NCBI RefSeq assembly: GCF_963576545.1
Contig: NC_083651.1
Coordinates: 20,634,748 to 20,698,747 of the forward strand
DNA from: Limanda limanda
Lineage: Eukaryota > Chordata > Actinopteri > Pleuronectiformes > Pleuronectidae
Direction of reading: 5' to 3'
DNA: 64,000 bases
The first letter of the stretch is position 1. Every line of letters begins with the position of its first letter. The notes below the pieces were generated by a model. The model was not told where the DNA came from, did no database searches, and was given only the letters and a program-made list of their open reading frames with translations. A program made the translations under genes and the position numbers. Shown piece by piece: positions 40,674-53,299 of the stretch.

Positions 40674-41725
40674 ACCTTAATGAAAATGCAATGTGTAGGC
40701 AGAGTAACTGTAATTTAATGAGGAGGTGCTGAAATAATCATATTAATGTAATGTAATTAGTGCATTAGGGAAAAGGCTTCTCAGCTTCACTCAGTGATCC
40801 AGCTGCTTTTTTTATGCCCAACTGCTCAACTGTCGCTCAGGTAACCTCGACAACAGCCATGATTAATGAAAGAGGAACACCTCATTTAGTAGCTTTGGCA
40901 GAGAGCAGGCAACAAGTGTGTGTGCGTGTGGGTGTGGGTGCGAGTGTGGGTATGTGCGTGTGTGTTTGTGCTTTCCGATTCCACAGTGTCTCCCGGTTTG
41001 TCGTGTCTTCCTTTCCCCGCAGAACCAGAGGTAAACACACAAGTCTGTCACAGTACACCACACTGTGTGTGGACGGAAATGGTGGGTGAATGTTTGTGCA
41101 CACTTGTCTGTGTGTATTTGTGAAGATGCATGCACTATGTGTGTGTTGCATATGTATGTTGGGCAAAAAATACATACATATGTGCCGGTGTATCCCTACA
41201 TATAAATATGTATCTTCAGTCGAAAAAAGTGTGGCAACAGTCTAGACAACCCAGATGCACCCAATAGGAATCACAGATCTGCAGAGCCCTCGGCCAATTA
41301 GATGCTATTATGAAAGCTGTGTGATACTGGCACACTCATGCACACAAACACACACAACTACAGGGCCTGTACTCCATCATCTGTATAATTAAGGTGCTTT
41401 TCTCCTGAATATTTTAGTAAAATGTCTCTGCAACAGCGCAGCAACAGACCAAGACTGCTGCTCTGAGTGAAACCATAAGAAAGTGAAGAGACACGCACAC
41501 ACACACATCCTTCCACTGACTGATGCCTTTGTGCCATGGAACATGTAGAACTAAGCATTTTGAGCAATGATAAATATAAATAAATGCACGTTTCAGACCA
41601 AATAATACACTTAAATGAACGAACCTCTCTCTATGTTTTGATACAGACAGATTATGTTTATGCCTGTTCAATGGCGAAAGTAGCATTGTGTTCTTAGGTT
41701 ATCTTTCAATCCCATTCTTTTAAAC

Positions 41726-42040
41726 AGAATATCTCAAATTTGGTACAAAAGATTGAATGATTATATCTTGGTGGTCTTTAGAGGACCTTGAGGAAATGTC
41801 TTCAAATTCGGTCCAAATATTCTTTTTGGCCTCATGAACACGTTATCTCGAGAACGCCTCAAGAGCATTCTTTCAAACTCTGAACAAATGTTTAATTAGA
41901 CCCACGGATAAACTGATGAGATTTGTGTGGTCAGAGCTCAAGGTCACAGTGGTGTCAATAAACGTGTTCTCCTCTTTTGAACATGATGTCTCAACTCTGC
42001 CTTGTGGGAATTTCTTCAAATTCTGACCATTTGTCACTTG
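41726..42040 (+). repeat. teleost repeat with internal degenerate tandem units
   Basis: Seen: three related segments: accttgaggaaatgtcttca aattcgg (41781-41810), gaacacgttatctcgagaac gcctcaagagc (41837-41868), and gaacatgatgtctcaactct gccttgtgggaatttcttca aattctg (41979-42024). A linker gatgagatttgtgtggtcag agctcaaggtcacagtgg lies between them. This matches a fish repeat made of short units with ggtcaaggtcactgtgacct-type words. Boundaries approximate. Confidence 0.55.
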
Positions 42041-42115
42041 TAATAACTAGACTTTTAGAAGTCAGGTTCATTTCTGGCAAGGTCTTATTTGGCAGACGTT
42101 TTAATACCGGAGTCA

Positions 42116-42116
<1 letters not shown>

Positions 42117-42148
<32 letters not shown>
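42117..42148. repeat. short (TG)n tract
   Basis: About 12 TG units, then a TATGTGCGCG extension. Confidence 0.88.
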
Positions 42149-43435
42149 TGTGCATAAATCTAATCCTATAGCAGATGGAGGAGGAATAGTATCCAAGACA
42201 ATACTGGCAGAAGGAACAGCAGATCCTGAGATGGGGTTAGGACACTGTCCCTCAAAGATTAATGATGAGAGTGGATTCTGTGTCTGACGTCTTCCTGTAT
42301 TAGGACAGCATTCCTTCCCAGAAAACACAATACGTTCATTCACTCTATCTAATTTCCTCCGGCAGCACTTGGCTGCGGCTCTCGTGTCGCAACACTATGA
42401 AATGAGTTGATTATTACAGACAAATTAGTGATCGCGTATTCTGCCTCCAACGCTTGTCTACTTCCACTATTAAAACGATTCATCTTTCACATTCGCACAT
42501 GCAGAATCACTGCCGATTTTAATTCTGCTGAGAGAGGTGGAAGAGTGAGGGAGTTTCCGTTTGCTTGTTTGCATATTTTTTGTGTCTCCTTGTGACACAA
42601 ACCTCAGTGCCAGCCATCAAGGAGACCAAAAGTTGTTTCCACCCTCTCTAATTACCAGCTCTTATGGTTTAGCCTTGTTTAGTTGTCCTCCGGTAAATAA
42701 ACCCTCATGTCAGACTGCTTTGTTTCAGGACTTTCCATGGTTTGGGGCCTTGGTGGATTATTGTGTTCCCAGGTAGGACAGAGTGATACACTGTTTTTAG
42801 AGGGATAATCAACAACAGTCGTGTATATATAGTAAAATGTTTATTATACTGTTTTTTTTTTTTATCACAAACTATAGATGTAACTTTGGTGGTGTAAACA
42901 CCAGCAAGGTCATGAAGGCTGAGTTCCTCCTGGTCAGTATTTTCCAGGAAAGGATTGTCAGTGATGTGGGAATTTGTTGTGTCTCTCATTTGACTGGTTA
43001 ACTAGTTTCAATTGGTTGGTACGCATGAACAACAATGGACACCCAGGCTGAATCTGGAAAGAGGTGAACACCGGCACAAATTTCCACCAATCCCCAAACA
43101 ATCTCTGTAAGACTACAGAAAAAAATACCAACTTCCCAAAACACGACTACTTTGCATGTCGTAGAGAAAACTCCCTTATCTGATGTAACATAACGCAACG
43201 ATGAAAAAGTCACCACTTTTTGCTCAGGAATTTTCTTGTAAAACAAAAATGCTGTATCAAGTTTTCAAACGATCATTGTCAGTCAAGGTAAAGTACAAAT
43301 TCTGTAAACCCAAATGTATCTGGAGGTTGCTCTTAAAGAGAATCGATAATGTGTGACACAAAAAGATCACAGCAATAAAGACAAATAGGACATTTCAACG
43401 TACTTTTAGGTTGTGACTTTGGATTCTGCTGAAAA

Positions 43436-43512
43436 TGACGTATTTATACTTGAGCAACATTTTGAATACAGTAGTGAAGTATTTTTTGTAGTACTACTTT
43501 TGTGTAAAGGAT
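43436..43512 (+). repeat. possible fragment of a common teleost repeat
   Basis: Seen: tttatacttgagcaacattt tgaatacagtagtgaagtat ttttt..gtaaaggatt. This resembles the tail of the same element type as 7541-7621 (acttaagtaacattttgaat gca..taaaggatctgaa). Short and diverged. Confidence 0.4.
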
Positions 43513-43896
43513 TAAAGTTCTGTTTCTTGTGCTGGCTTTTGTTCTGCCATGTTGCTTTATTCAGGGAAACACAACCATCTTGACATTTGACATTATTTTT
43601 TAATCAAATTCTATTTATATCCATTGATTTATTCCCATTGTTTCTTCCCCGACAAGCACTTTGTAAAATCGTTAAGAAAAGTGCTGTACAAATATAGTTC
43701 ATTACTGTAGTTGTTTTTATTATTATTATTTTTCATAATAATAATACTTATTATTATAGTATGCAATAATCCATATCTTTTGTATTAAAATATGCCCAAC
43801 AGGAGTAAACCCATTTACTCCCATCATGCTTTGCTCTCTCCTCCCTGCCAGCCTCTGCAGCAGCAGTGTGATGGGACATGGCCGAGGCTGAATGTG

Positions 43897-43960
43897 GAAG
43901 GAGAGAGAGAGAGAGGCTGGCAGTGGGAAGGAGAGGGAGAGAGAGAGGCTGGCAGTGGGA
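43897..43960 (+). repeat. two tandem copies of an approximately 31-bp GA-rich unit
   Basis: The word gaaggagag...agagaggctggcagtggg occurs twice in a row (about 43897-43927 and 43927-43959), differing by a 2-base length change and one substitution in the GA run. The duplication looks recent. Confidence 0.8.
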
Positions 43961-46900
43961 CGGAGGCCCAGCTCGGTCTCACAGGACCCGGTCATGGCAG
44001 GTTGGTCGCTCGATCGGTCCTATCAGAGCAGCCTCCCGCTGCCTGGCCTCTCTCTGGGTGAGAGGCACACTTTGCCACATGAACCATAACCCAATTAATC
44101 ATTGGTGCAAATACAGGAGAGAGGGGGCACGTGATTTCTTTGTTTAAACAGACACACTCAACTGGACAAGGGCAAGCATAAACATGAGGTAATGTCCAGC
44201 TCAGTTTCTAGGCCTGATGCTAAATTTAAAACTTTTAGCTGAAATTGGTTGCAAAAAAAAACTTTGACTGCTTTAAATCTATTTTATTGTCTCACTAAAT
44301 TCCTGAAAAGGGGGGTAATGGTGCAGTTTCTACTAAATGCTACAGATTATATTCTCTCTTGTTGTGCAGCTCTTTCAATCGACCAAAATTTATACTGTGT
44401 CAGTTCAATTTCTGTGAACAAACAGGACAAATGGTGCCGTCTAACAAATATTAGTACTATATGATTCCTCCTGAATGAAAAGATGACATATTGTGTTGTT
44501 GTTTTGTTCAAATAAACCTGGGTGTAATGTAAATTTGAAATAAATAGTGCAATGACTGTTGCTCGATGAGAACAGAGACCAGGTCTGGGCTGTTTTCTCC
44601 AGTTTGAGAATCCTCTGCAGTTCAGTAAGAAATAGACGAGGGACGAGGCTGTGGGAGCAGTGGTGCTGGCAGTGGTAGGAAAGCGTCCCTGGTATGATGT
44701 TTGGTGTGGGGGGGGATACTGTTACATGCCAGCAGCCTGCTGGCTTCTCCTCCTTCTGTACGCTGTGAGTACGGAGGAATGTGCCGTCTCAGAACCACAG
44801 GGAGGAAGAGTGTTCTGACAGTGTGCGGTAAACACACTCAGCCTATATGTGCCTGTTTGTTTGTTTGTTGGTGTGTTACCCTGCGAGAGGGGCCCGGCCT
44901 TGGCAGCTTCAAAGCGGCTCCCAAGCAACATCTGTGCCGCGAGTTCAGAGCGCTGCGCACAGCCATGTCGGGGACACATCACAACTCACAATTGCAGCTC
45001 TAAATCAATATTTTCCTCCCATCTCACACTGGATTGTTCCACTGGCTGGAGTTCAAGAATGGACAAGCGCTCATTGAGGAGCGGGAGGGAAACTGCTGGA
45101 GTGGATAGACGGGAGGGACCCATCACGTCTTTTTTCCAATTCACCACAATCAGAAACACATTTTCGGCAATTAGTCTGAACCAACTTGCAGGTTTATTGA
45201 CTAAAAACACAGTGACAGTGCCTCTCAGACCAGCACATGAAAACAATTACTACTGATTATGTTTGACTGTCAGCATTAGGTTCCTCAGATGCCACATTAT
45301 AATCACATTCACTGTGGACGCTTGTAATCACTCACTTCTTTGTTCCACTGTCACTCTCCTCTATTGTACTTGTGGGAAATATTTTAATTTGTGGACACTC
45401 TCGTGCAACTTCTAACTATTTAGTTTTCCAGTAAAAGTGAATGTGAAGTGTACCATAATTCAAATCAAGATTAAATGATGCGAGTAATCCCGTAATGCCT
45501 GTAAATCTATTATATACAAAATCCTGTCAGTTTCCCGGTTGTTTGCTGAGAGAGCTCCTCGCTGAATCTGAACCCTCGTGTGTGCAAACGGTGCGTCCAG
45601 AGCCAGCAGTCTGTGAATTGATTGTCAGCAGTGGGGCCCTCGGTATTAATCTATTTCAGTGTGTAATAAGTGAATTAGTGGGATGTAGGAGATGATGTAT
45701 GATGGAGGCTGGCACGTCTAAAACCTGCTGTAAATCCACATGCCACAGCCACTTAATAATGTGGCCAGAGACCTCCTGGCATCATTCTTCACTGTAGCCA
45801 TTGACGACCCGGATCTCATAAATCTCCCCCTGAGTAGGACGCCGGGCTCCGAGTTCGCAGTTAAGTCATTTGTTCTAAAATATGTACATTAAACGCACTG
45901 TAAAAAAACACACACACATAAACAAACCAGTTAATTTTAAAAGGACACTTCCTAAACGTAATATACCGAGTGTGACAAATGATGAAATAAATGTACTCCT
46001 GAAAATGAAGTAGCTTGTGAAACCAGTGGTGTATCCGTGCTTGAGTTTTTTTATAATGCAGTTTGTAATTTGCAGTCTCGACACACTTCCACAAATTTAG
46101 GCTTAAGTGTTTCATTCTGTTTTCCTAAAATTGTTCTTCTAAAACAAACAAATAAAAATACACATATATGTGCTGACAAATTGCCTTCAGGAGATTCTAA
46201 ATTCTATTTTTTTTTTGTAACCATCCCTTCCAATATGAATATAGCTGTGTAGTTGGCCTCCGTGTGCGCTGCTGCTGCGTTGTTTAACTTTTCCCATACG
46301 TCAGATGCCTTCCCAGCCTCCAGCCTCCAACCCCCCACCACAACAGCTGGCCTCTCAGCGAGGGCCCTGACATTACACTGCCACCCTTTCAGTGTGGATC
46401 AAGTATTGTGGTGTCAGGACAGACCCAAATAGACCCAAATATGAGCACATCGCATGTCCATTCACACAGCGGTATATATAACTTTGGCCATGGGTTTGCA
46501 ATCATTACAACATGGAAAACAGTATTTTACTAAAGTTTTTTCACCCCCTCTTTTTTTTTGTCTGAAGGCACTGCAGGCTATTCATTGTATCTTGTACGAT
46601 AATTTAAATTATATTTGACTTAGTTATTCAAATGAAAAAAATAGGCATAAAAATAAGTTTCAAATGACTTCACTCTCTGGCTTTGATAAAAAAATAAAAT
46701 ATAGCTCAATATAAAAAAATACTTTTTGTCCTATGCCTTTTAAAAACTTATCGTAAAATAAAACAAACAACTGGCTTCTATTTCTTCCAAAATAAGGTTA
46801 TAAACATGTTGTGTTTATGACGTCCCAGCCACAGTCCAAACTCTGCCTTCAAACTGACAGGATCCCGTTGGCTGCTCCAGTTTTTTTGATTTAAAGCAAA

Positions 46901-47449
46901 TGGGCTGTGCTGGTCGTTCCGCAGTCCAAATAAAACCAGAGTCCTTCCTCGTGTTTGAACCAAAATCACAGACCACTTTTTGCCTGTTTTATTAAAAACA
47001 TCAGGTTCTTGTTGGCCCTTCCACTGCACTGTTTAAAAAAGGGAAATGGGGGAAAAAGTACATTTGATTTACACTCGCTATGTTGGAATAAAAGGCCTCC
47101 AGGTCCTGCCTCAATGTGCTGCACTTCAAATAAAGCCTATAAGTGACACGCTGTTGTACCAGCGGGTCACATATTTCCTTTTAATAACCAAAACCTATAA
47201 CTTTATTATTTAACCAACTTCCTGGGAGAGTAAAGCAGAGGAAGACAGTGAGTGGAAAGAGAGGAGGTGAACCTGAGTGAATTATTAGAGTTGTGGGGAC
47301 ACATGGCGTTTCCCATTTTTGTTCCCAGATAGATCTCTGATATTTTTCCTAACCCTCCATTACAGTGATTACAGATCACAGCTCTTGGATTGACTTCTGG
47401 TGTAAAAAAACAAAACAAAAAACGTGGCCGAGTTGTGTCGTTCACGTCA

Positions 47450-47639
47450 AGGAGACAGGACTGGGAGCTGACCTGTGGTGAACTGTGTTTTCCAGACTCT
47501 GTAGGACCCAGCGGAAACCTGCTCCAGCCGGAGGGAGACGCGAGCAGGGAGAGAGAGAGGGAGAAGGGCTGCGTGGAGGAGAAGAAGCTCTCAGATCAGT
47601 CAGTGGCTTCATGGAGTTATGTACCTCTGATCCGCCGCC
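47450..47639 (+). promoter_or_regulatory. likely 5' UTR and proximal promoter of epha3
   Basis: The roughly 190 bases before the start codon are purine-rich (gagagagagaggga around 47550-47565) and moderately CpG-containing (gacgcgagc, ctgcgtgg). I see no clear TATA box at a fixed distance, so the cap site cannot be placed. An upstream ATG at 47611 (context cttcATGG, weak at -3) is in a different frame from the main ATG and runs past it, forming an overlapping upstream ORF. The assignment rests on position and composition only. Confidence 0.5.
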
Positions 47640-47733
47640 ATGGATTGCAATCCGCGATCACTCCTCTTCTTTTTACCTCTTTTGTTGTCCTGCGTTGCCC
47701 CGGCGTTCCCCGTCATCTACCCCCCCAATGAAG
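47640..47733 (+). CDS. epha3: EphA3-like receptor tyrosine kinase, exon 1 (coding part: start codon and signal peptide)
   Basis: This exon encodes the N terminus of an Eph-family receptor tyrosine kinase, a membrane receptor for ephrin-A ligands used in axon guidance and tissue boundary formation. Seen: the ATG lies in the context gccgccATGG, an almost ideal Kozak site. It opens 31 codons beginning MDCNPRS, followed by a hydrophobic core (LLFFLPLLLSCVA), the signal peptide, with a plausible cleavage after the APA at residues 20-22. The mature start is FPVIYPPNE. The exon ends in phase 1 at GAAG|GTAAGG, a strong donor. Joined to the exon at 55971 the split codon gives Val32 and the run NEVNLLDSK, as in Eph receptors. 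Known: mammalian EPHA3 also starts MDC and has an LLLLSC signal core. The downstream match favours EphA3; EphA4 also has a YP-x-NE motif before the junction and is the main alternative. The transcription start is not determined. Confidence 0.88.
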
Positions 47734-50700
47734 GTAAGGGCAACTCTCCGGCTGCGGACATGTGCGTGTTGATGTGACCGTGTGAGTGTGTGTGCGTGTG
47801 TGTGGTTGTGTGTGTGGTTGTGTGCGTGCGCTCCCGTGCGCTATGGCACAGGTCGGGTCCAGCGGTGCCAGACTGTCCAAAAATGAAGTGATAACAATAA
47901 GGAGATGATCCGGAGCGCATGGAGGAGAAGAGCCGGAGAAGCATGCGGGAGCCGGAGTGAGATCCGTGCCAGACAATAACAAGACGGGAAACTTGACAGC
48001 AGCAGCTCCAGACGCTGAAGCCTCATTTCGGGATTATGTCGCGAACGCGTGGTTAATAGTTGTTTAAATGGGAAGTGAGCGTTGGAGAAGCAGCTCCCTG
48101 ACGCGCACAATGCATTGTTGGAGAGGACGTGAAGATGGACAGACAAGTCCGCTGTCTTCTGTGTCCACGAGAGGTTCACGCTGATGCGTTTCATCCAACA
48201 ATCCGTTTGGGGAAGACGACCCAGTTCCGATTTAAAGGCAATAAATAGAAGATGAGCGCACTCGCATTGTGCGTAAAGACGCGGATGGTTCTTCTTCTTT
48301 TTTTTGTTTTTATGGTTTTGACCTGAATAAACCCAAAGCGGAAGACTATGCCACATGGGGATCCCGCAAAACACACGATCCCATTTTGGAGCTGGGATGA
48401 TTGCATTTTATATATAAAACGGATTTAAATCTTATGGCTTGTGTAAAAGAATAACTGTCGTGGGGTTGATTTCCATTCCCGTTGTTTTCCAAAGCAAGTT
48501 CCGCTCACTTGTTTGTGGAGACCCGCAGAATGAAGTCCACTCCCCGGACAGGCTCTGCTTCAAACACGGGAAACTGTGCTGGAAACAAGTTAAACATCAT
48601 CATCCTATAAATTAGGATTTGCTTAACTTTATTCAAAAATACAAAATAAATAAATAAACACGTACCACTTTCTCACACCCAGTAAATACGTTTCGAGGGG
48701 TTTGGTTGCGGGGTCAAAGTGGAGAAGAAATTAAATATATTAAAATACATTCAAGTGAAAATTTGGCCCAAGAGACCCACAGTGTTGGGTCCATGGGAAA
48801 TAGAAAATATTAACACACCAAGTAATTACAAGTATGTGGGTGTGATCTGCTCTCAAGTAATTAAATGAGTGGAAACAGACAAGAAGAAGACAAACAGACG
48901 AGAACACGATGAAGTCATCCTGAGGGTTTGGGGATGAGTTTGAAAAGTTTTGGCCTCCTCACAACAGTTCAGTCCTAATCTGATCGAAACACGTGAACAC
49001 GCACAAACAATCGATTGTGCTGTTTCCGTGGAGATATATATTTTTCTAATGACCCGTGATGAGCCAACAAACAAATTGCTTGAACTTGTTTAATTTTTTC
49101 ATTTGTGAACCTAGGCTGTACTTTCGCCTAAACTTTTAAATGACCTTGGGAAGTCTAGATGAAAACGTTGGTGTTGTCCTCTGAACGAAAAGTTAGGTTG
49201 GATGATGAATTCATCCCAAAAATAAAAATAAAAATAAAAACTCAAGTGCTGTGAGTTTGTGAGTGCGGTCCTGCTGCTCTCTGCTCGTCATGGAGCAGAA
49301 CATCACTGGTTCCCATCTATCGTGTACAAGAGGCATGGATCAGATGGTAAACAAGGAAACATAATACAAAATAATAAATAAATACCGAATAAGTCAAGGT
49401 CAACCAGGTCTGCACTGCGGGATTCTGTTTCCTTTGCCCCGAGAAACTTTATTTACTTTGTAATAGCCGAGATGTAAGTAGCTTATTGAAATATAAGGCT
49501 GACGGACGCAGAGCGGCTTATAAACGCGCTCAGCACTGGAAAATAAACGAGAACACGTAAAAAATACACAACACTCACAAAATATACAACAATCCACTGG
49601 TAGATAGTGTGTGTGTGTGTAGGCCTGACTGAGTGTGTGTTGGAGAGGCACTCAGGGTGTGTCAGAGGGAGAAAGAGGGAGAGAGAAATAGATCTTCTAA
49701 CCAGTTTCGTAAGAATACAAAATAAAAGTGGCAATATTTAATTGATAATAAAAAACACACACACAATCGCAACAATTCCCATTTATTCCAGCTCAAGCAT
49801 CTGCCAGAGAGTGTCAGTATCGAGCTGCTCCGTCTTGATACACACAAATGTACACACGATTTACAATAAGCACAATCAGCTCCACTTCTCTTTTACAGCT
49901 CGAGTTTCAAAGTGTGATGTAGGATGCGTCCTCTTGCTTCTTTATTGGACAGATATGCAGTTTTCAATCATAAGACGTAGTCCTCATATTAATTATTGTT
50001 CACGAGCAGGACACACAACTTACGTAAAGTTACTTCACGATTGAAGTAACTACACAGATTGATTTCCCCCCCTTTGGAGCAAAGTAAATAAACAGACACT
50101 GTAACTTCAAGGTAATTATTGAGTTGAGTAAAATAACAGTGAAATGGTATTTTTGATTATTTCACTTATTGGTTTTATTAAAGTCACCACACACGTGATC
50201 TTTTAAGAAAGACTATATATTCACATATATAATTAGATACAGTGGCAAAGCTGACAAATCACGGAGCCCTCTCTCTCTTCGTCTCTCCCTCTCTTTCTCT
50301 CCCTTTTACCATATCCACGTCGTTTTTGAAAAGAGGGAGATAGAGAGAGAGAATGAGCAGATCAGTCTTCACGTAGGTTTAGTTTTTGTTGATGAAATGA
50401 CTCAGAGCTAAGCACAAAGAACGCTTTTGCACTCTAAACCCTCCGGTCCCAAAAAGTATTCAATAACACATCCGTTGTGACGTAGTTTATATGAAAGACA
50501 TATTTATAAATGCACAAAATACCTGTTTGGTAAATAAAGAAAAATATACATGAATGGAAAACCAACTTCAGCAGTATGACGGGACGATGGCAAATTATTA
50601 TTATTTTATTTTCCTTTCTATTCATACGGAGACTAGAAGTCTTTATTTCGTAGCCAAACTCGGCTTTGAGCCTCGACCATTTAAAACGAATATATATAGC

Positions 50701-50929
50701 ATTTAGAGTTTGGTTTTCATTAGGTCGCAATAAAACTGTGTAAAACTTCTGGGAAAGTTCGGGGAAATACAGAAAAGAAATCGCTGCGGAAACCTTTTGG
50801 TGATTTATACCAACTCTGGTGATATCATCACATTTTTGTCCAAACAATCGAAGAAAAAACTAACAAACAGAACAAAGTTGTGAGTCACTTTTTGTGTCCT
50901 GTGCTGCAGTGTGTGTGCTTGCGTGGTGG

Positions 50930-51060
50930 GACACCGGCCCGCTGCGGGGCGTCCGGGAGGCCTCTGGTATTTTTAGCCGGCGGTGGGGAGGCTTGGCCCG
51001 GGGAGCCCGGCGCAGTGGTCCCGCTGGGACGAGCGGGCGCTTGTGAGCGATGGCACCTTT
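50930..51060. promoter_or_regulatory. small GC-rich, CpG-dense cluster in intron 1
   Basis: About 130 bases stand out against an AT-rich intron. They contain many CpG dinucleotides (in cggcccgctgcgg, gccggcggtgg, cccggcgcag, gacgagcgggcgc) and are open in more than one frame. This may be a small CpG island, an alternative promoter or enhancer, or a GC-rich repeat remnant. An 84-residue frame (50880-51134) crosses it but is Gly/Pro/Ala-rich in a way expected of any GC-rich DNA, so I do not call it coding. Confidence 0.35.
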
Positions 51061-51246
51061 CAGAGGTGCTGGAAATGTGCTTACACACGCCCATCTTTAA
51101 AATACACCACGTCCCCTGCTCTGGTTCTACATAGACCGTGTAGTCACGTCTGTGTTTTCAACCAACACCGAGCTGGGGATGGAGGGATGCCATCCTCAGT
51201 TTAACAGCAGGTGGTTTGAGATTCAGAGTCTGATAAAGACAGGGTT

Positions 51247-51277
<31 letters not shown>

Positions 51278-51392
51278 CTTTGTTAGTGTGTGTATGTACT
51301 GTATGTGTGTAGAGATATAGAATTGTAGAGTATGTGTGCAGGAGTGCTGTATGCTTTTATGTGAGTGTTCAAGTGTTTGTGTATAGCTAAGA

Positions 51393-51546
<154 letters not shown>

Positions 51547-52496
51547 AATGGGGGCAGAGGGGCTGGGCAGGCAGCAGCAGCAGCAACATCAGACAGAGCG
51601 ACTCTGCACTTGAATTATTCATAATGGGAGGTGAACACTTCACCCTGTAACACAGACACAAGTCGCCTTCCTTTGCCTGCACTGCGGCCTGCCAGCCTCC
51701 ACATGCACAGAGGCTGCACTGACACAGCCCATCATCCACCCATCATCACACTCCACATCCCAGAGATGTCCATTCTGTCCCAGCGTCTCTGACTGGACGG
51801 CTCCTCCACTAATCCAACATTTTAATTGTGTCTATAAGGCTGAGGATTAAATTTCCGTGGGCATCTATTGGGAACCCACTTACTTTCATGGTGTTTGACT
51901 GGGGGTGGGTTGGTAAGTGGCACAGAGTCAGGGGTCGCAATAATTAACGTTCCATCAGTTTTAAGTTTGGGCCAAACAGGGACAGTCATTCCACGCCAGC
52001 CGTCGCATTACGAGAACGCAGACACGCAAACAGCCGCCCTGTGGATCTCTGCTCCGATGATTCATGTTAATATTTCAACACGTGCTTTGCCAAATGATAC
52101 TAGGTCACTGTAGCAAGTGTCGAGATGAGAATTAATGCGACACATGGCCGTGGACTTTAACTGCGTTTGGAAGGTGCCCAGTGGGTCGGGTGGCCAGTTG
52201 GTATACAGTCAAATCAGTTTATTATACAAAACAAAACATACAGGGCTCTCTGGTTGGCCATTTAGTTTTCTACCCCCCCTTTTGTGGGGTTGTTTTGTGT
52301 GTATGTGTGTATGTTTGTGCGATGGCGGCCTATAGGTATGTTATGTATTGATTCACCTGTTTCTACCTCTATGATGTTTTGCTCCCTCCCAGACAGGCTG
52401 ACTCAGTTTGCTATTAATACTCCGAGTTCCCGTTTAGAGGCACTCCCTGATGGGGCAGGGACTATATGCTTGGCTGACGCTAGCTTGCTAACTGAC

Positions 52497-52599
<103 letters not shown>

Positions 52600-52726
52600 C
52601 TGAAAAAGAAAACAGCGAATGTGTCTTATTCTGCTCCTGATTCAATGCGCATGTGTGGGAATATGTGCATGTTTTGATGAGCATCTCAAGAGTGCATGCA
52701 GTACAAGTGGGTGTGTGCATAGCGTA

Positions 52727-52764
52727 TATGTGTGTGTGTGTGTGCGTGTGTGTGTGTGTGTGTA
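52727..52764. repeat. (TG)n tract in intron 1
   Basis: About 18 TG units with one TGCG interruption. Confidence 0.9.
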
Positions 52765-53276
52765 AATGCTTTTCTTTTTAAGTGTGGATGTGTGTGCATC
52801 ATTTCAGAAGATATACGTGTCTAGATTTTTGTTCACACGACTTGTTTCTTGCTTGGATTTGCTACGATTCTGTGTCTTTTTTGCAACTGTGCTCAGTCTG
52901 AGTATCCATGCGTGTATTTGTGAGCGTGCATGTGAGCGTGCACGCGTGTGTGGGTGCCGACTTACCCCAGCCAAGTGCAGCTGGAGGGGGCTTTTTTTTC
53001 CTCCTGCGATATGAGAGCCATCTAATTTTCTGCTCTCAAATTCCCCCGCTCAGCTCAATTTGAGTGGTGGGCTCGGCTCGTTGAGAAATGTAAATTGGAA
53101 GCAATGGCCCTGGATGCTGAGCTGCTATTATCTGACATGAACAGATAGCTTCATTAGACTCTAATAGGAATGTGTCTACTGCCACTCAACTGGCTGAGTG
53201 GCTTTAGCACGGCTACAGCTCAGGTGAGCCACAATTTAGTCAGCTTTTGGAGCCTGGAATTCGATAATAAGTCTGA

Positions 53277-53299
53277 GTGTGTGTGTGTGTGTGTGTGTC
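53277..53299. repeat. short (TG)n tract in intron 1
   Basis: About 11 perfect TG units. Confidence 0.88.

Larger units (their letters stand above)
37419..47449. other. sequence immediately upstream of epha3, no other gene recognised
   Basis: It contains a candidate conserved stretch at 37690-37965, a CA array, repeat copies at 39173-39400 and 41726-42040, the tandem 31-bp duplication at 43897-43960, and AT-rich DNA at 46500-46790. Cis-regulatory elements for epha3 would be expected somewhere here, but none can be proved from one sequence. Confidence 0.5.

Noticed and set aside
41726..42040. Spaced similar words suggesting a CRISPR-like array
   Set aside because: The units are degenerate, variable in spacing, and in a vertebrate genome; they fit a dispersed fish repeat.
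47841..48374. Reverse frame of 177 residues at the start of intron 1
   Set aside because: No motif; explained by moderately GC-rich sequence next to the first exon.
50880..51134. Forward 84-residue Gly/Pro/Ala-rich frame in intron 1
   Set aside because: GC-rich DNA lacks stops by composition; no homologous domain recognised. Kept only as a CpG cluster.
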